From an uncultured Eggerthellaceae bacterium (GTDB lineage Bacteria > Actinomycetota > Coriobacteriia > Coriobacteriales > Eggerthellaceae), in assembly GCA_947626195.1 (NCBI GenBank), contig CANQRF010000012.1, forward strand, positions 1 through 51,932: a stretch of DNA of 51,932 nucleotides, written 5' to 3'. The position numbers and the translations under genes were made by a program. The notes under the pieces are model-generated. The model had not been told where the DNA came from. It made no database searches and was given only the letters and a program-made list of their open reading frames with translations. Positions 9,801 through 17,732 of the stretch are shown piece by piece. Within the stretch, counting starts at the first letter, position 1. Each line of letters begins with the position of its first letter.

Positions 9801-12800
9801 CTTCAGCGACACGGCCACCTTGGAGAAGGGCGGCCAATATCAGAACACGTGGTACAACGGCGAGCTCACGCTTACCAAGCGGGTGGCAGGCACGGCAACA
9901 CCGAATGAGGCCTACAACTTCACGGCGACGTTCACCACTCCGGCTGAGGAAGAGGGAGGCGATCCGCAACCTTACAGCGATAAGATTGCCTATGCCGTTT
10001 CGTCTGGTTATGGCAAGGTTGAGAACGGAAGTGCGCCGGGTGAGGATGCGGGCGATGCGCCGTACCCGAAAGTCACCGGCACCGTTGAACCCACATCGGG
10101 CGTTGTGACGTTTTCGCTTTCGGCTGACCAGACGATCACATTCCTCGATTTGCCGGACGGCACGATGGTGAACCTTCAGGAAACGGGCGGCCTCAACCCC
10201 GTGTGGAAGCAGGTATCGCCGGCGATTCCGGTCGATCCGTCGAATATCACCATCGAGGCCTCGCAAAACATCGAGTTTGAAGCGCTCAATACGCCATCGG
10301 GGTCCTTCGTCGTTTCGAAGAACGTTCCCGCGACCGGCTTCACCACCCAGTTCTTCCAGTTCACGGCCTCGTTCTGGAACGATGATCAGCGCGCTGAGAA
10401 ATTCATCGGCACCGCGAGCTATGAGATCACTGGCACGGGAACGATAAGCGGGGGCGCAGAAGGCGCAGGCCCTACGATCGACAACGAGGGCGACGGTGAC
10501 AGCAACCCGATGACGGGCACCATCACCTTCACCGGCACCGGAGATAGCGCCAATCAAGTGGCCTTCTCGCTAACACCCGATTCCGCCATCGTGTTCTACG
10601 ACTTCAAATCGCCTGCTGGGGGCGCCGGCTCACCGCAGTATCCCGTGTATTACACCGTGACGGAGGACACAAGCGGGCTGACGGGCGATTGGCAGTCCGA
10701 GTGGGATACCAAGGGTGCCACGGGTGCCGAAATAAGCTCGGGCGATTCTTCTATCACCGCGTCGGGTTCCATCGCTCAAAATGATCGTATATCGCTCGTG
10801 GCGAACAACACGCCGCCCGCCACGCTGAACGTCACCAAGGTGATGGGATCGGGCGAGGCACCGGCAACGCCGTTTGGATTCACGGCGACCTTCACCACTG
10901 AAAACGGAGAGCCCTACACCGGCACGCTCGACTTCACGATCACGCCTGCGGTGGACGACGTGCAGAGCGCTATCACATCACCCGTACCCCTCAACGCGGT
11001 GGGTGAGCCCCAAGAGGAAGAGCGACTGCTCGCCGGCACGATCACCCTCACCGCGGGCAATCAGGGCCAGGTGGCCTTCGACCTCATGCCGGGCGCGGTC
11101 GTGACCTTCACCGGCATGCCCTTCGGCAGCTCCTACAGCGTGCGCGAAACCGAGTCGCAGGGCTTCGTGCCCACGTGGGAGAACCAGAGCGGCACCTTCG
11201 AGCTTCCCGATGCGGCGAACGTCACCGCCACGGCGACGAACAACCCGCCGTTGCCCGACACCACGCGGCTCAGCGTGACCAAGCAGGTCGTGGCGCCCAA
11301 CCAAGCGCCCAACAACAACCAGTATCCCATCGAGGTGACGCTCTACACCGATTCCGGCCTGACGCAGGTGGCCACCGACATCACCGGCGAGTACGGGTGC
11401 GAGGACCCGCAGTTAGCCTTCGCGAACGGCGTCGCGCGGTTCACGCTCTCGGCCGGTCAGACGGTGAACTGGTGGGCGCTTCCCGAGGGCCTCTTCTTCA
11501 GGGCCGTCGAGACCGATTCGATGGGCTATCAGCCGCACTGGCAGATGACATCGGGAGGCGAGACCAGCGTGACCGAGGGCGCTACCGTGTCCGGCCAGCT
11601 CACGGCGAGCTGCGAGCTCTTGTGCAACAACGTGAGGACCGGCCAGCACAAGACCGAGACAGACCCGGGCGATGGCCAGGGGGTCGGCATCGGGCAGACC
11701 ATCACCTACGAGATCTCCTATGAGAACACCACGGGGCATGCGGCAGACCTCACGGTCATCGACCCGCTGGATGTGGGAGTGGACTTCGTGTCCGCCACCA
11801 TCCCCGCGCCCGATGGGCAAGGAAGCGACCTTGTGCTCTCGTCGGGGAGCGCATCGGTTTCGGGCACGGGCGCGATGGAGCGCTATGCGATCTCCTATGA
11901 CGAGAATGCGGAGCTCCCCGGCGGGGCGACATTCACCGACCCCTACGCCTACCACGGATATGTGTCGTGGACGATACCGGACGTTCCCACAGACGGCACG
12001 GGCAAGGTGATCCTCACCGTGCGCGTGAACGCGGACGCCGCGAACACCTCTGCCGTGCCCCCGCGCCTGCAGGTGGACGACCAGGCATTTGTGAGCTGGG
12101 ACAACGGAGCCACCTGGATCCCCACCGAAGAGCCGGAAAACCCGCTCACGGCGATCTCGCTTCAGAAGGTGCTCTACGACGAGAACCCCGAGGTGAATGA
12201 GTTCCAGTTCACGATAGCCGTGACGCCCCTCGCCGGGCAGACGGTCGCGAACATGACTTTCCCCGTGGTATACGAGCCGGGCGGGCCGGGCACGATCACC
12301 TTCAACGAATCCGGTGTGGCGAGCTTCACCCTCAAACCCGACCAGAAAATCACGATATACGGGCTTCCCGTGGGTTCGACCTACACCTATGCGGAGACCT
12401 CGACAGCGGACTATAAGGTTGCGTGGGCGCCGGGCGACACCGGCACGGTGTATGCCGACGCGACGGCGAACACCGAGTTCACCTGCTATAACGTCGGCCC
12501 CGGCCAGCACAAGGTGGAGACGGACCCCGGCGACGGGAACACCGTTCAGGTGGGCCAGCTCATCACCTACCGCATCTTCTGGGACAACACATCCGAAGGG
12601 GGGCAGACGATCACGATCGTCGACCCGCTGGATGTGGGCCTTGACTTCGTGTCCGCCAGCATTCCCTCGTCATCAGACGGTGCCCTGACCCTTTCGGCAC
12701 CCGCTACCGAGGCCACAGGCGAAGGCGAGTTCGACGGACAGTCCATCATGTGGGACCCGAACGCGACCGAGCTTCCCGAGGGATGCCAGTTCACCGACCC

Positions 12801-14277
12801 CTACGACTGGGCGGGCACTGTGACGTGGAACCTCGGCACGCAGCAACCGGACGCCTCGGGGTACGTCGAGCTCATGGTGCGCGTGAACGAGAACGCGAAG
12901 ACGGCCGACATTGTGAAGGACCAGGCCTTCGTCGGCTGGGACAACCAGTGGTTCCCCACCGAAGAGCCCGAGAACCCTCTCGGTGAGCCGCACAAGACCG
13001 AGGTAGACCCGGGCGATGGCGCGAGCGTTGTGGTGGGGCAGCGCATCACCTATGAGATCACCTACCAGAACACCACGTCTGAGCCCGCCGACATCACCAT
13101 CATCGACCCGATCGATGTAGGAGCGGACTTCACGAGCGCATGGGTGCCGTCGAACAACGGAAGTGACTTCACGCTCGCCGCGCCTGCGACGATGCTCGTG
13201 GGGCAGGGCCCCTTCGAGGGATACTCGATCACGTGGGACCCCTCTGCGACTGCTCTTCCCGAAGGCTGTACGTTCACCAAGCCCTACGAGTGGCAGGGGC
13301 TCGTCACGTGGGTGATTCCGCAGGTGGCGCCCGGGGCCACGGGCTCGGTCTTCCTCACGGTGACCGTGAACGACCAAGCTCTGGCGGATCATCTGATCGA
13401 TGACCAAGCGTTCGTGAAGGTGGGCGACGGCCCGTGGCAGTCCACCGAGGAGCCGGAGAACCCGCTTGATGAGGACGAGCCCCATAAAATTGAGATCGAC
13501 CCCGGCGACGGCGCAGGCGTTGTGGTCGGCCAGACCATCACCTATGAGATCACCTACCAGAACAACTCGCCCGAGGCGGCCGATGTGACGATCGTCGATC
13601 CGCTCGACACCGGCGTCGATTTCGTGAGCGCCTCCGACGGCGGCACCTACGATCCGGACGGCACGCTTCCCGAGGGATGCTCGGTGAGCTATGCCTGGCA
13701 CGGCGTCGTCACTTGGGTGATTCCGCAGGTGGCACCCGGGGCATCGGGCAAGGTCACGCTCACAGTTGTCGTGAACGAAAATGCCATGGAGGACCTTCTC
13801 ATCGATGACCAGGCGTTCGTGAAGGTGGGCGACGGTCCGTGGCAGCCTACCGAGCAGCCCGAGAACCCGCTTGAGCCCGACGAGCCGGACAACCCCGACA
13901 ATCCTGACAATCCGGATAACCCTGACAACCCCGACAATCCGGATAGCCCCGGCGGCCCAGGCGACAAACCGGGCAATCCGGGCGAGAACCCGCCGCTTGC
14001 CCCGACGGGCGACCGCACGAACCCGTGGCCGGCTGTGCTCACGGCGCTCATCGCCGGTGTGGTGGCCGTGATCTCCGCCAGGCGCGTCTTCGGTGTTGCG
14101 GGTGCTGCGAGCGTTGTGAATGCAAGGAACGCGAGGGCCTTTAGGACCGCCAAGGGCACCGAAAGCTTAAGGAGCGCTGAGAGCGCGAAGGGTTCTAGAA
14201 GCGCGAGGAACGCCGGAAGCTCCGGCAGGAGCAGGGGGAGCGACTACGTGATCCCCCGCGGCCCACGCCGCCGCTAA
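3880..14277 (+). CDS. Giant cell-surface adhesin: VWA head, isopeptide-type stalk, LAPTG anchor
   Basis: I place the start at 3880, where GGGAGG lies 11 bases upstream, giving 3465 residues; an in-frame start at 3829 adds 17. A long basic N-region leads to a hydrophobic signal core (STALALMMAIVLGVGVMG) near residue 55. A von Willebrand A domain follows, about residues 205-620, with the metal-site motif DISGSM at 212. Beyond it come long Ser/Thr-rich regions, then pilin-like beta domains starting V/LTK or VSK near residues 1993, 2140, 2313 and 2464. Four D2-like repeats beginning HK(T/V/I)E(T/V/I)DPGDG start near 2590, 2874, 3036 and 3202. A Pro-Asp-Asn repeat, LAPTG (3373-3377), a membrane helix and a basic tail of about 60 residues end the protein. 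Sortase anchoring and host binding are inferred. The VWA region is more AT-rich than the stalk. Confidence 0.9.
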   Translation: MHASNTPKTIDSKNNQVPRLRRAASVSNVRHIGRHVGRIAKRSLKRPLSTALALMMAIVLGVGVMGNFATATPNTYNQPTQGVSTRVADPNTMDDYINQLLGGTDREDNKYEPSIYGSRYAGRIWSDKSVIANTPNSSGGGTGASVVLDAETDGIYTDEKLGQTDVIPNYVPENLRTISTDEDFLHIYSALGSSQLENEVYHTPLDVVIVLDISGSMASGGSEYDGTVSAKAGSRIGKTLYAVNQAIKALIDANPDNRIGVAVYASRAVQLFEPVCFSSSENANWFTLAPVGQEGNRNVYFKEYDDASLSYNGGPGSFLIEVDGQAADVNSQGQHDEYAALNTLSQVSQSVKNSNRVLVGNFDAINRPNFVNESSTTYWSTNVQAGIAAGMEMLANEEVTTWTSPITGKEYNRTPVVMVMTDGVSNSLANEASNSPQGGLQNGDAWWNPDFSATGGEAQYNVKANATNDIVASAVMTGSYYRTLIEDNYSKSTTRVYGLGVDIQEVVSDGANSYQYGSVYGTLNPKEFFNAASTNPYISAGYQLYSSWANGSGNVNGNPASYATYAPGTSNTGQGQTVNFNQLPSTNDGAYPVGAPSKEDVESNINYVDSYQEVESTNMENLFSNIITDLSGEVFTPLEGMNDLGSSDSISYIDPLGIGMEIKKPYSMVDGSTANGDMQMVLNGNVYGIVQSAVYDYQWNTAYFRAHTTSYDPSTATFQLGWYSGDDPANATYEGATLANGMTSQDAWSQGWVYRIDFSTIQEFVPGLEKTDDPSYNTLLQKQQNTVYTVYRIATKNGVEMTEQQRRTKIQNPAYGHANTILDDTPGAYALSDIRIWEEHTGDWQDDYLGDAVSDPGYDDALYVDIPNNALPLQTATITTHSSEEPDSPKAYTYATNLGGAHEGEADQADYYAQSTPFRLFYSVGIDDDLLYDSGNVDISSLEKSFLDSHTQTDGSIWFISNYWGTNTTASSSMVSANPMNLFISTSVTQGGEGNTYSFTPYTGYASNITAGNVMYYLVDTDPSSQLGYFTSATTPSTVSTILSTYCMSEGNAPQSNKSLQTLLEKVATDYASAEPGSSPQAKYVVAVAYTADPSATESGAAFQSAASCIVPTTASNSIGTLNLTISSSDGLAGNTPYSGGAQGPNQVLTYYLVDADADVSTPITSWDTKTTKQQVESYLQNAQTISPSELDAALKNPDNAGKMLYAVQYSGDPTSSSATVFAAGYAQIPLSSSESPTQTNPETGNPATTFSPSSENRYYVFQKNLPLYAVPANAVEALGGGENLPYFEIPTQDGVSSVAESGKQVTGITLTDFKSLNFTYEGGSATTCPVVTGVNDDGDTVGTTDNALTSDGWYYIIIEYFEPSTEKNDDGDTLAVPKQMAVPRQGSQFGSEIAGESVHFGEYLCWYQPPADDAAGEEKGDIGSVVGGQFQLNNNPAGTEPAGAEGLVVTTDVGGLRVGNLAANHRSKAANPTESAQYYYYPSISSNVQTGDGGDEGDDGHSSAANLVVDTHLGNNGRETLANTDVLVTKLVYDPQGNLVPPDEGPAEEFLFQTYIEGFTGTRTAVVVDYDEFSGLWRQRIKTIDAVTLNGTGLLASNDGLNAAVVTYDGNTTSFDSGGQTFKYVNGDQILTAPTEDQTQYYIYVQGVLSEGSVPVYVAADSDEEQAQDGGRTVYVGSQTQANELNATSPAAIRYAAQDADHPVGTRVFWTGGGDVDAEVYLVPVSWVEGNPTEFDPDNMTYEGDKKSLSDCVRVNRLQVATLTIDQDQALRSGVNVTSPYNIKANFLTREVTFGLGSKSDLYDPNTLVSVRFPYDRATADDIYKNTAQFTLKNGEGLLFQGASSQDNFRITEAMNDATADAYDLQQARVVQFASYVTYKLASPDAALTECSLDEPQTEGYIADTGTATENAQNPDGRGSAQLQNYASFTNEQLATGEYTGSITGLKVTQGGAANNAAFFGTNARNGLEFYSTFSDTATLEKGGQYQNTWYNGELTLTKRVAGTATPNEAYNFTATFTTPAEEEGGDPQPYSDKIAYAVSSGYGKVENGSAPGEDAGDAPYPKVTGTVEPTSGVVTFSLSADQTITFLDLPDGTMVNLQETGGLNPVWKQVSPAIPVDPSNITIEASQNIEFEALNTPSGSFVVSKNVPATGFTTQFFQFTASFWNDDQRAEKFIGTASYEITGTGTISGGAEGAGPTIDNEGDGDSNPMTGTITFTGTGDSANQVAFSLTPDSAIVFYDFKSPAGGAGSPQYPVYYTVTEDTSGLTGDWQSEWDTKGATGAEISSGDSSITASGSIAQNDRISLVANNTPPATLNVTKVMGSGEAPATPFGFTATFTTENGEPYTGTLDFTITPAVDDVQSAITSPVPLNAVGEPQEEERLLAGTITLTAGNQGQVAFDLMPGAVVTFTGMPFGSSYSVRETESQGFVPTWENQSGTFELPDAANVTATATNNPPLPDTTRLSVTKQVVAPNQAPNNNQYPIEVTLYTDSGLTQVATDITGEYGCEDPQLAFANGVARFTLSAGQTVNWWALPEGLFFRAVETDSMGYQPHWQMTSGGETSVTEGATVSGQLTASCELLCNNVRTGQHKTETDPGDGQGVGIGQTITYEISYENTTGHAADLTVIDPLDVGVDFVSATIPAPDGQGSDLVLSSGSASVSGTGAMERYAISYDENAELPGGATFTDPYAYHGYVSWTIPDVPTDGTGKVILTVRVNADAANTSAVPPRLQVDDQAFVSWDNGATWIPTEEPENPLTAISLQKVLYDENPEVNEFQFTIAVTPLAGQTVANMTFPVVYEPGGPGTITFNESGVASFTLKPDQKITIYGLPVGSTYTYAETSTADYKVAWAPGDTGTVYADATANTEFTCYNVGPGQHKVETDPGDGNTVQVGQLITYRIFWDNTSEGGQTITIVDPLDVGLDFVSASIPSSSDGALTLSAPATEATGEGEFDGQSIMWDPNATELPEGCQFTDPYDWAGTVTWNLGTQQPDASGYVELMVRVNENAKTADIVKDQAFVGWDNQWFPTEEPENPLGEPHKTEVDPGDGASVVVGQRITYEITYQNTTSEPADITIIDPIDVGADFTSAWVPSNNGSDFTLAAPATMLVGQGPFEGYSITWDPSATALPEGCTFTKPYEWQGLVTWVIPQVAPGATGSVFLTVTVNDQALADHLIDDQAFVKVGDGPWQSTEEPENPLDEDEPHKIEIDPGDGAGVVVGQTITYEITYQNNSPEAADVTIVDPLDTGVDFVSASDGGTYDPDGTLPEGCSVSYAWHGVVTWVIPQVAPGASGKVTLTVVVNENAMEDLLIDDQAFVKVGDGPWQPTEQPENPLEPDEPDNPDNPDNPDNPDNPDNPDSPGGPGDKPGNPGENPPLAPTGDRTNPWPAVLTALIAGVVAVISARRVFGVAGAASVVNARNARAFRTAKGTESLRSAESAKGSRSARNAGSSGRSRGSDYVIPRGPRRR
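13885..13947 (+). repeat. Nine-base coding repeat (Pro-Asp-Asn x7)
   Basis: Seven tandem 9-base units encode Pro-Asp-Asn, the last one Pro-Asp-Ser. The segment is the wall-spanning linker just before the anchor of the giant surface protein. Unit number may vary between strains by slippage without breaking the frame. Confidence 0.85.
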
Positions 14278-14283
14278 GGAAAT

Positions 14284-14407
14284 CCGCCCTGTCGCGTAAG
14301 CTCTGAGGCAGGGCGGTCATATAGTCACCGCGCAGGCGACAACGCAAAGTCGCGCAGGCGGCAGAAGTAAATGAATCGGGCGCTTCTCACTCACGGGAAG
14401 CGCCCGA
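14284..14407 (+). terminator. Two hairpins after the giant surface gene
   Basis: The first hairpin has an 8-bp stem, 14284-14291 with 14319-14326, and a 27-base loop. The second has an 11-bp perfect stem, TCGGGCGCTTC at 14376-14386 with its complement at 14397-14407, and a 10-base loop. A T-rich stretch occurs about 18 bases after the second. Together they probably end the transcript, though neither is a textbook terminator. Confidence 0.45.
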
Positions 14408-14483
14408 TGGCTCTTTGTAAGGCTTTTTCTCCATGCGTTTTCTGCTTGACCTTGACCGATACTCGATCCGCTGGTTACAATGT

Positions 14484-14575
14484 TCGCAATTTGCAGGTTG
14501 AAAATCTCGTAATTTGCGGGTTAGAGAACTCACAAAATGCAAGATAAAAACATCGCAATTTGTGGGTTATCTATG
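14484..14575 (+). repeat. Four tandem 23-bp iterons upstream of a broken ATPase gene
   Basis: Four head-to-tail 23-bp units occupy 14484-14506, 14507-14529, 14530-14552 and 14553-14575. The conserved part reads TCGYAATTTGYRGGTT in units 1, 2 and 4; unit 3 is more diverged. The array ends 43 bases before the GTG start of the ATPase remnant. Iterons of this kind usually bind a protein cooperatively. I saw no second array in the window. Confidence 0.75.
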
Positions 14576-14618
14576 ACTCAGGATCATTAACCGTGAGCTA
14601 TGGACTATGGAGTAAACA

Positions 14619-15576
14619 GTGATAGAGAATCTTTCGATTGCCGATTACCATCCTCGTGTTGCAGATTCTGTACTTAAGAAAAAACTCGCTTCTGTCTCTT
14701 TCCGAGTCCGGAGAATCAACCCAACAAGTTTCTCTTGGTCGCCTTTTTGAGGATTCCGATTACGCCAGAGATATTGAGGGTTCGTCAAACGCAAGCATAG
14801 AGGAAGTAGCTGCATTTGTTTGCCGGGGCGGTTGGCCTGCTGTCGCCTTGGAAGAGATGTCTGAGTATTCTCTGGAAACAGCATTTGAATATGTGACCGC
14901 TATTGCAGAAGAGGACATTTCGCGAGTAGACGGGGTTTCACGCAATCCCCAATATGCGAGGATGATCATGCGTGAATACGCACGTTGCACGGCGACCCCG
15001 GCGACTCACGCCACCATTCGGAGAGATCTGAAAGGCGCGGGAATAGAGCTTTCGCGCGATACCGTAGATTCCTATATTGCCACTCTTCGGAAACTGTACG
15101 TCATCCAGGATCTTGCCGCCTGGGCACCATCGCTTCGTGCGCGATCTCGCATCGCCAAGACGCCGAAGCGGCACTTTGCCGATCCCTCTATTGCCGCCGC
15201 GGCCCTTGGGGCGAGCCCCGCGAGCCTCATGCGGGACATGTCGACTTTCGGACTTCTCTTTGAATCGCTTTGCGTGCGCGATCTGCGCGTGTATGCGCAG
15301 GCCATACGAGGTGAGTTGCTGCACTATTGCGACGAAAGCGGGCTGGAGGCTGATGCCGTGATGTCGTTGCTCGACGGCAGGTATGCGCTTTTTGAGATGA
15401 AGATGAGCGCTCGTCTTGTGGAAGAAGGCGCCAAAAACCTGCTGAGAATAGCCGGAAAGATCGACGGCAATATCATGGGGGCTCCCGCTTTTCTTATGGT
15501 GGTCACGCCCAACGGCTACGCCTATCGGCGAAAAGACGGGGTTCTCGTTGCTCCCATCACCTGCCTTGCTCCCTAG
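14619..15576 (+). pseudogene. DUF4143-type ATPase remnant lacking the nucleotide-binding core
   Basis: A GTG at 14619 with TGGAG six bases upstream begins a typical family N-terminus: ADYHPRVADSVLKKKLASV. Normally a Walker A and a Walker B region follow over roughly 200 residues. Here the sequence passes at once, near 14695, into a different frame that reads SLSESGESTQQVSLGRLF and continues as the usual C-terminal half: a winged-helix-like region and a nuclease-like end (EADAVMSLLDGRYALFEMKMS). A deletion of about 600 bases with a frame change explains this. The C-terminal open frame from about 14638 remains intact to 15576, so a truncated protein could still be made. Its upstream iterons are preserved. 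The family role is unknown. Confidence 0.8.
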
Positions 15577-15721
15577 AAGGCAGCCACGAAAAGCGTAAAA
15601 GGCAGGCGCAATTCCATAAAACACCGAAACTCGCACACTTTTTCACCGACAGTGCCTCTGATTAGGACTATCATAGCAATGTGTGTTTTTGGGATGGTTT
15701 TTTGGTGAGAGGAAATGCCCT

Positions 15722-17143
15722 ATGGAAAGCATCGGTGAAGTGCTTCCCCTTTACAGCGTGATCCCCTTCGTGGGCATGCTGTTGTCCATCGCCATCTTCC
15801 CCCTCGTGAAGCCCGAGTGGTGGGAGAAGCATCAGCTTGGCGTCGCGATCTTCTGGTCGGTGCTGTTCTTGGTGCCGTTCATCATCGCCTACGGCTTTGA
15901 AGAAACGGGCCTGCAGCTGATGGAGACGATAGTTCTCGATTACATTCCCTTTATCGTGCTGCTCTTCGGCCTGTTCGTCGTCGCCGGCGGCATCCACATC
16001 GGCGGCACGATGGCCGGCACCACGGCGAACAACGTCGTCTTGCTTGCCATCGGCACGTTTCTCGCGAGTTGGGTAGGCACCACGGGAGCTGCGATGCTGC
16101 TCATCCGCCCCGTGCTGCGTGCCAACTCGTGGCGGAAGTACAAGATGCACATCGTCATCTTCTTTATCTTCCTCGTTGCCAACATCGGCGGCTGCCTCAC
16201 GCCCCTCGGCGATCCGCCGCTGTTCCTCGGCTTTCTGCGCGGCGTTCCCTTCTTCTGGACGATGGAGCACATCTGGCCGCTGCTGCTTCTGAACTCGGTT
16301 GTGCTGCTCGTCGTGTTCGCGCTGATCGACCGGCATTACGTGAAGAAAGAAGGCAAGGAGGGCGAAGAGCGGCTCGAGCTGGAAGAGGAGGCCACCGAGC
16401 GCGTGCCGATCAAGATCGAGGGCCTGCAGAACCTCATCTTCCTCGCGATTATCATCATCGCCGTCATCCTGAACGGCGTCATCCCGCAGTCTGACATCTT
16501 CATCGATCCGGCGAGCGCCGCGGTGTTCCATGATGGGGCGAAGACGTTCGGCTTCACGTTCATCATCGCCGGCGAGGCGGTGCATCTGGGCATCGAATAC
16601 TTCGTCCAGATCGCGCTCATCCTGCTGGCGGCGTTCCTTTCGATGCACTTCACGCAGAAGCCCGTTCGCGAGAAGAACGACTTCGAGTGGGCCCCCATCG
16701 CCGAGGTTGCGAAGCTCTTCATCGGCATCTTCATCACGATGATCCCCGCGCTGATGATCCTGCGTGCGAACGGCGGGGAGCTGGGCATCGATTCGCCGCT
16801 CAAGTTCTTCTGGGCGACGGGTGCCCTTTCCGGATTCCTCGACAACTCGCCGACCTACGTGGTGTTCCTGACGACCGCCGGCGCGCTGGGCGTCGATCCC
16901 GCGATGGCCGCCGGCATCACGACCACGGCGGGCTTCGTGCCGAACAACCTGCTGCTCGCGGTTTCGGCAGGCGCGGTGTTCATGGGCGCGCTCACCTACA
17001 TCGGCAACGCGCCGAACTTCATGGTGAAATCCATCGCGGAGCGCGCGCAGATCAAGATGCCGAGCTTCTTCGGCTATATGGCCTGGTCGTTCGGCATTCT
17101 CATTCCGCTCTTCATCCTCGACACAGTGATCTTCTTCCTGTGA
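15722..17143 (+). CDS. CitMHS_2/NhaD-like membrane transporter
   Basis: This 473-residue, strongly hydrophobic protein has about a dozen membrane segments. The N-terminus (FVGMLLSIAIFPLVKPEWWEKH) resembles the citrate-transporter-like family CitMHS_2, part of the ion transporter superfamily that includes NhaD sodium/proton antiporters. The central GGCLTPLGDPPLFLGFL and late FLDNSPTYVVF, with GNAPNFMVK, are the re-entrant substrate-site motifs of that superfamily. A charged cytoplasmic loop (KKEGKEGEERLELEEEATERV) divides the halves. The start at 15722 follows GAGAGGA by eight bases; an upstream in-frame start adds only 13 unsupported residues. Substrate cannot be decided from sequence: Na+/H+ exchange or organic-acid transport are both possible. 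It forms a single-gene unit with a terminator at 17308. Confidence 0.85.
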   Translation: MESIGEVLPLYSVIPFVGMLLSIAIFPLVKPEWWEKHQLGVAIFWSVLFLVPFIIAYGFEETGLQLMETIVLDYIPFIVLLFGLFVVAGGIHIGGTMAGTTANNVVLLAIGTFLASWVGTTGAAMLLIRPVLRANSWRKYKMHIVIFFIFLVANIGGCLTPLGDPPLFLGFLRGVPFFWTMEHIWPLLLLNSVVLLVVFALIDRHYVKKEGKEGEERLELEEEATERVPIKIEGLQNLIFLAIIIIAVILNGVIPQSDIFIDPASAAVFHDGAKTFGFTFIIAGEAVHLGIEYFVQIALILLAAFLSMHFTQKPVREKNDFEWAPIAEVAKLFIGIFITMIPALMILRANGGELGIDSPLKFFWATGALSGFLDNSPTYVVFLTTAGALGVDPAMAAGITTTAGFVPNNLLLAVSAGAVFMGALTYIGNAPNFMVKSIAERAQIKMPSFFGYMAWSFGILIPLFILDTVIFFL

Positions 17144-17150
17144 CGGCGGG

Positions 17151-17226
17151 ATAAGGCTAACGGAAAGCGAAATCCGCAAGGGGCAAGGCTGACGGAAAGC
17201 GAAATCCGCAAGGGATAAGGCTGGCG
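17151..17226. repeat. 32-bp tandem repeat, 2.4 copies
   Basis: Units at 17151-17182 and 17183-17214 differ at three positions, and a partial third unit begins at 17215. They lie between the transporter stop codon and its terminator and contain no obvious hairpin. Confidence 0.8.
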
Positions 17227-17307
17227 AGAAGAGACAGGGGCAAGGCGTAGGGCGGAATCTGAAAGGCACACCGCTCAGGAACTCGCCGCTTCTGCATAAA
17301 CCTCATC

Positions 17308-17341
17308 GCTCCGGCGCTCGTTTGGGCGTCGGGGCTTTTTC
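17308..17341 (+). terminator. Rho-independent terminator after the transporter
   Basis: A 12-bp stem, GCTCCGGCGCTC with GGGCGTCGGGGC (three G-U pairs), has a 4-base loop and is followed by TTTTT. Confidence 0.85.
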
Positions 17342-17364
17342 TTTCATTTGGATATGCCTTTTGA

Positions 17365-17410
17365 TATAATGCATCAAATATGAATCATTAAATGAGTTTA
17401 ATATTCATAT
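17365..17410 (+). promoter_or_regulatory. hipBA promoter -10 and inverted-repeat operator
   Basis: TATAAT at 17365-17370 is a good -10 box; the -35 is weak. Immediately downstream, ATATGAAT (17378-17385) and ATTCATAT (17403-17410) form an exact 8-bp inverted repeat with a 17-base gap, ending 20 bases before the hipB start. This is the expected place for autorepression by HipB, although the sequence differs from the E. coli HipB site. Confidence 0.55.
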
Positions 17411-17430
17411 CCACGACATTAAGGAAACTC

Positions 17431-17730
17431 ATGAAACGTGCGACCCCCATGAAGACGAAGCTGGCTGCCAAGCGGATCGGCGAGAGCATCTGCGTATGGC
17501 GCAAGATGCGTGGGCTCACGGTGCAGCAGTTGGCGGAGAAGGCCAACGCGAGCCGCAGCACTATCTCCCGTTTGGAAAAGGGCGACCCGTCCGTTTCGTT
17601 CGAGACGGTGCTGAACGTGGCCACCATGCTTGGCATCATGGATCGCGCCATAGATGCCTTCGATCCCTATGAAACCGACTATGGGCGCATGCGTGCCGAC
17701 CAAGAGCTGCCCCAGAGAGTGAGGCGTTAG
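17431..17730 (+). CDS. HipB-like HTH antitoxin
   Basis: The 99-residue protein is a Cro/CI-type helix-turn-helix: RIGESICVWRKMRGLTVQQL then SRSTISRLEKGDPSVSFETV. A small DNA-binding protein two bases upstream of a HipA kinase gene is the standard antitoxin arrangement; it would bind the operator upstream and neutralise HipA. I chose ATG at 17431 because AAGGAA lies five bases before it, whereas the in-frame ATG at 17392 lies inside the operator. The C-terminal tail after the HTH (PYETDYGRMRADQELPQRVRR) is charged and probably flexible, as in other HipB proteins. Confidence 0.85.
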   Translation: MKRATPMKTKLAAKRIGESICVWRKMRGLTVQQLAEKANASRSTISRLEKGDPSVSFETVLNVATMLGIMDRAIDAFDPYETDYGRMRADQELPQRVRR

Positions 17731-17732
17731 CC

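Noticed and set aside
14484-14575. CRISPR-like array
   Set aside because: Units are contiguous 23-mers without spacers and no cas gene is present.
15671-17269. Open frame of about 530 codons on the minus strand
   Set aside because: It is antisense to the transporter; its charged, repeat-like composition is a mirror of hydrophobic codons.
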